NCBI GenBank assembly: GCA_029287455.1
Contig: JARFRB010000097.1
Coordinates: 27,191-91,190, forward strand
Direction of reading: 5' to 3'
Source of the DNA: Pelagibius litoralis
GTDB taxonomy: Bacteria; Pseudomonadota; Alphaproteobacteria; Kiloniellales; DSM-21159
DNA length: 64,000 nucleotides
In this document: piece by piece, positions 62,528 to 64,000 of the stretch
How the letters are laid out: each line of letters starts with the position of its first letter
How positions within the stretch are numbered: position 1 is the stretch's first letter
The notes under the pieces: generated by a model
What the model was told of the DNA's origin: nothing
Seen by the model: the letters and a program-made list of their open reading frames with translations, nothing else
Databases searched by the model: none
Translations under genes and position numbers: made by a program

Positions 62528-63615
62528 CGCGCGAGCGGAAACTGCAGTTCTGGGCGGCCGGCTTCCTTGTCTTCGGTTTGGGCGTCTGGCTGCTGCAAGA
62601 TATCCTCTTGCCGTTCATCGCCGGGATGGCAATCGCGTACTTTCTGGATCCGATCTGCGACCGTCTGGAAACCTGGGGCTTTTCGAGGACCTGGGCGACC
62701 ACGCTTGTGACCATCCTTTTCGTGCTGCTCGTGGCCCTGGTCTTGATCCTGGTGATCCCGGCCGCGATCTCGCAGGTGGCCGATCTCGCGCGCCAGCTGC
62801 CTCACGCCTTCGAGGTCGTGCGCATGAAGCTGGACGGGCTCCTAATCCAATTCGAGACGCGCGTGGATCCGGCGATCGTCGAGCGCGTTAAGACAGGGCT
62901 CGGCGGCTGGCTTGGCGACTTTGCCAGCTGGGCAGCCGGGTCCTTCGGCAGCGTGATCAGCGGAGGGTTGGCGCTTGTCAGCCTGCTTTCATTGCTCTTC
63001 CTGACGCCGGTAGTGACCTTTTACCTGTTGCGCGACTGGGATGTCTTCATCGCCAAGATCGACGGCTGGCTGCCTCTCGGCCAAGCGGAGACCATCCGCA
63101 AGCTTGCCCGGGAGACCGATGAGATCCTGGCCGGATGGGTGCGTGGAGTTGCCACGGTCTGTCTGGTTCTCGGCAGCGGATACGCCATTGCGCTGACGGC
63201 GATCGGGTTGGACGCCGGCTTGCTGGTGGGGATCGTCGCGGGGGGCTTGTCGTTTATCCCCTTCGTGGGTTCCATCGGCGGATTCGTGCTCGCCATGGGC
63301 TTGGCTCTGGTGGAGTTCGATTCACTCTTGCGTATTCTTGGAGTGGCCGCGATTTTCCTGGTCGGCCAGGCGCTGGAGGGGAACATCTTGACCCCCAAGC
63401 TGGTCGGGGACAAAGTCGGCCTGCACCCGGTCATCGTTATTTTCGCGCTGCTGGCCGGTGGGGTCTTGCTGGGCTTCACGGGCGTTTTGATCGCCATGCC
63501 CGTTGCGGCCGTGATCGGGGTCCTGGCGAGGTTCGCGCTCGAGCAGTATCTCCAAAGCCCCTTGTATCGTTCGGGCGCGGTGCGGCGGAATGAGGACGAC
63601 AATCCACCAGCATGA
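62524..63615 (+). CDS. AI-2E family transporter / PerM-type permease
   Basis: The ATG overlaps the previous stop as ATGA; the product has 363 residues. About eight membrane segments are seen, including the N-terminal LQDILLPFIAGMAIAYFLDPICDRL and the C-terminal GLSFIPFVGSIGGFVLAMG and GNILTPKLVGDKVGLHPVIVIFALLAGG blocks that define the family. The name AI-2E refers to export claims for a few members only; PerM is another name. The solute here is unknown. It is coupled by ATGA to the following hdaA as well. Confidence 0.9.
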   Translation: MTRERKLQFWAAGFLVFGLGVWLLQDILLPFIAGMAIAYFLDPICDRLETWGFSRTWATTLVTILFVLLVALVLILVIPAAISQVADLARQLPHAFEVVRMKLDGLLIQFETRVDPAIVERVKTGLGGWLGDFASWAAGSFGSVISGGLALVSLLSLLFLTPVVTFYLLRDWDVFIAKIDGWLPLGQAETIRKLARETDEILAGWVRGVATVCLVLGSGYAIALTAIGLDAGLLVGIVAGGLSFIPFVGSIGGFVLAMGLALVEFDSLLRILGVAAIFLVGQALEGNILTPKLVGDKVGLHPVIVIFALLAGGVLLGFTGVLIAMPVAAVIGVLARFALEQYLQSPLYRSGAVRRNEDDNPPA

Positions 63616-63944
63616 GATCGCCAACCCAGTTCGTTTTCGATCTACCGGTGCGGCCAGCTCTCGGGCGGGAAGATTTTTTCGTCGCCGAAAGCAATGCCGC
63701 CGCCGTCGATTGGATCGACCGCTGGCCCGACTGGCCGGTAAGGGTAGCGGTCCTGGTGGGTCCGGCGGGATGCGGCAAGAGCCATCTGGCGCGTGTTTGG
63801 CGCGCGGCCAGCGGTGCCAAGGATCTGCTGGTTGGAGGCGTGGCCTCTGCCGCGGTGCGCGATCTGCTGGGCGACGCCACGGCTTGCGTGCTGGACGATG
63901 CTCAGCAAGTCGCGGGAATGCCTGCGGCTGAACAAGCCCTATTC
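63612..63944 (+). CDS. hdaA: HdaA-like DnaA-related protein, 3' end missing
   Basis: The ATG overlaps the PerM stop as ATGA. Visible are 111 codons: MRSPTQFVFDLPVRPALGREDFFVAES, typical of the HdaA start, P-loop VLVGPAGCGKSHLARVW at about 48-64, and VLDDAQQV as Walker B. HdaA promotes hydrolysis of DnaA-bound ATP to stop over-initiation of replication. The following bases are sequencing adapter, so the gene is cut by the contig end and not by mutation. Confidence 0.83.
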
Positions 63945-64000
63945 CTGTCTCTTATACACATCTCCGAGCCCACGAGACGAACAATTCCATCTCGTATGCC
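63945..64000 (+). other. Nextera/Illumina adapter, index and P7 sequence (not genomic)
   Basis: CTGTCTCTTATACACATCT is the Nextera transposase mosaic end, followed by CCGAGCCCACGAGAC, a 10-base index (GAACAATTCC) and ATCTCGTATGCC, the start of the P7 primer. The hdaA frame would read through it as SLIHISEPTRR, a well-known adapter translation. Confidence 0.99.

Noticed and set aside
63612..64000. Full-length hdaA reading to the window end
   Set aside because: Everything after 63944 is adapter sequence.

Overview
The window is about 64% GC and looks like ordinary chromosome from an alphaproteobacterium, most likely of the broad Rhodospirillales type; I cannot name a genus. The lineage calls rest on several gene families and orders: DUF1491 and DUF1523 proteins, a HemC / HemD / Mic60-mitofilin / HemY run, an RpoE-ChrR sigma/anti-sigma pair, a ComF-GrxC-nitrilase-DUF1178 block, an ArgJ-PpiC block divergent from secA, and a purN-purM / DUF2066 / CDP-alcohol transferase / PerM / HdaA block. 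Gene density is high. There is no phage, integron, CRISPR array or complete insertion sequence.

Layout. 0-6.5 kb: envelope genes (end of an ABC auxiliary lipoprotein, SYLF protein, an MlaF-like ATPase with damaged catalytic motifs, pentapeptide lipoprotein, DUF1523) and an SpmA/SpmB fusion. 6.5-11.5 kb: polyphosphate:AMP phosphotransferase, an ATP-grasp and a GT-D-type glycosyltransferase, ChaC. 11.5-17.4 kb: tRNA-Thr(CGU), a 15-nt tandem repeat, then on the minus strand hydrolase-hemC-hemD/mic60-hemY. 17.4-20.5 kb: tsaD, a 2OG-oxygenase-like gene, gpsA, YciI. 20.5-25.4 kb: Nudix, a small unknown, rsmB, rpe, heparinase-like. 25.4-29.9 kb: an accessory stretch with an SDR, a PEP-mutase-like enzyme, a GST and a broken LOV-histidine-kinase/response-regulator pair bracketed by 73-bp imperfect direct repeats. 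29.9-38.3 kb: aminotransferase, ftsK, lolA, methyltransferase, quinone reductase, asparaginase, SpoU methyltransferase. 38.3-42.9 kb: ChrR/RpoE, IalB-like, rlmN, argG. 42.9-49.4 kb: DUF1178, nitrilase, grxC, comF, methyltransferases, a broken RHH regulator, mutT, argJ. 49.4-54.8 kb: PpiC, secA, unknown, methyltransferase. 54.9-58.7 kb: RidA-DadA-racemase cassette and PHA depolymerase. 58.7-64 kb: purN-purM, DUF2066, phosphatidyltransferase, PerM-type protein and a truncated hdaA.

The last 56 bases are not biological. They are Nextera/Illumina adapter plus index read-through, so the window ends at the end of a draft contig.

I did not find a clearly new multi-gene system. The strongest unusual observations are: an in-frame HemD-HTH-Mic60 fusion; an MlaF-like ATPase lacking both the Walker B glutamate and the switch histidine; a ChrR-type anti-sigma factor lacking both zinc-ligand cysteines; two genes interrupted only by in-frame stop codons (a LOV histidine kinase with TAA and TAG, an RHH regulator with TGA); and a purM whose well-placed start codon reads ATC.
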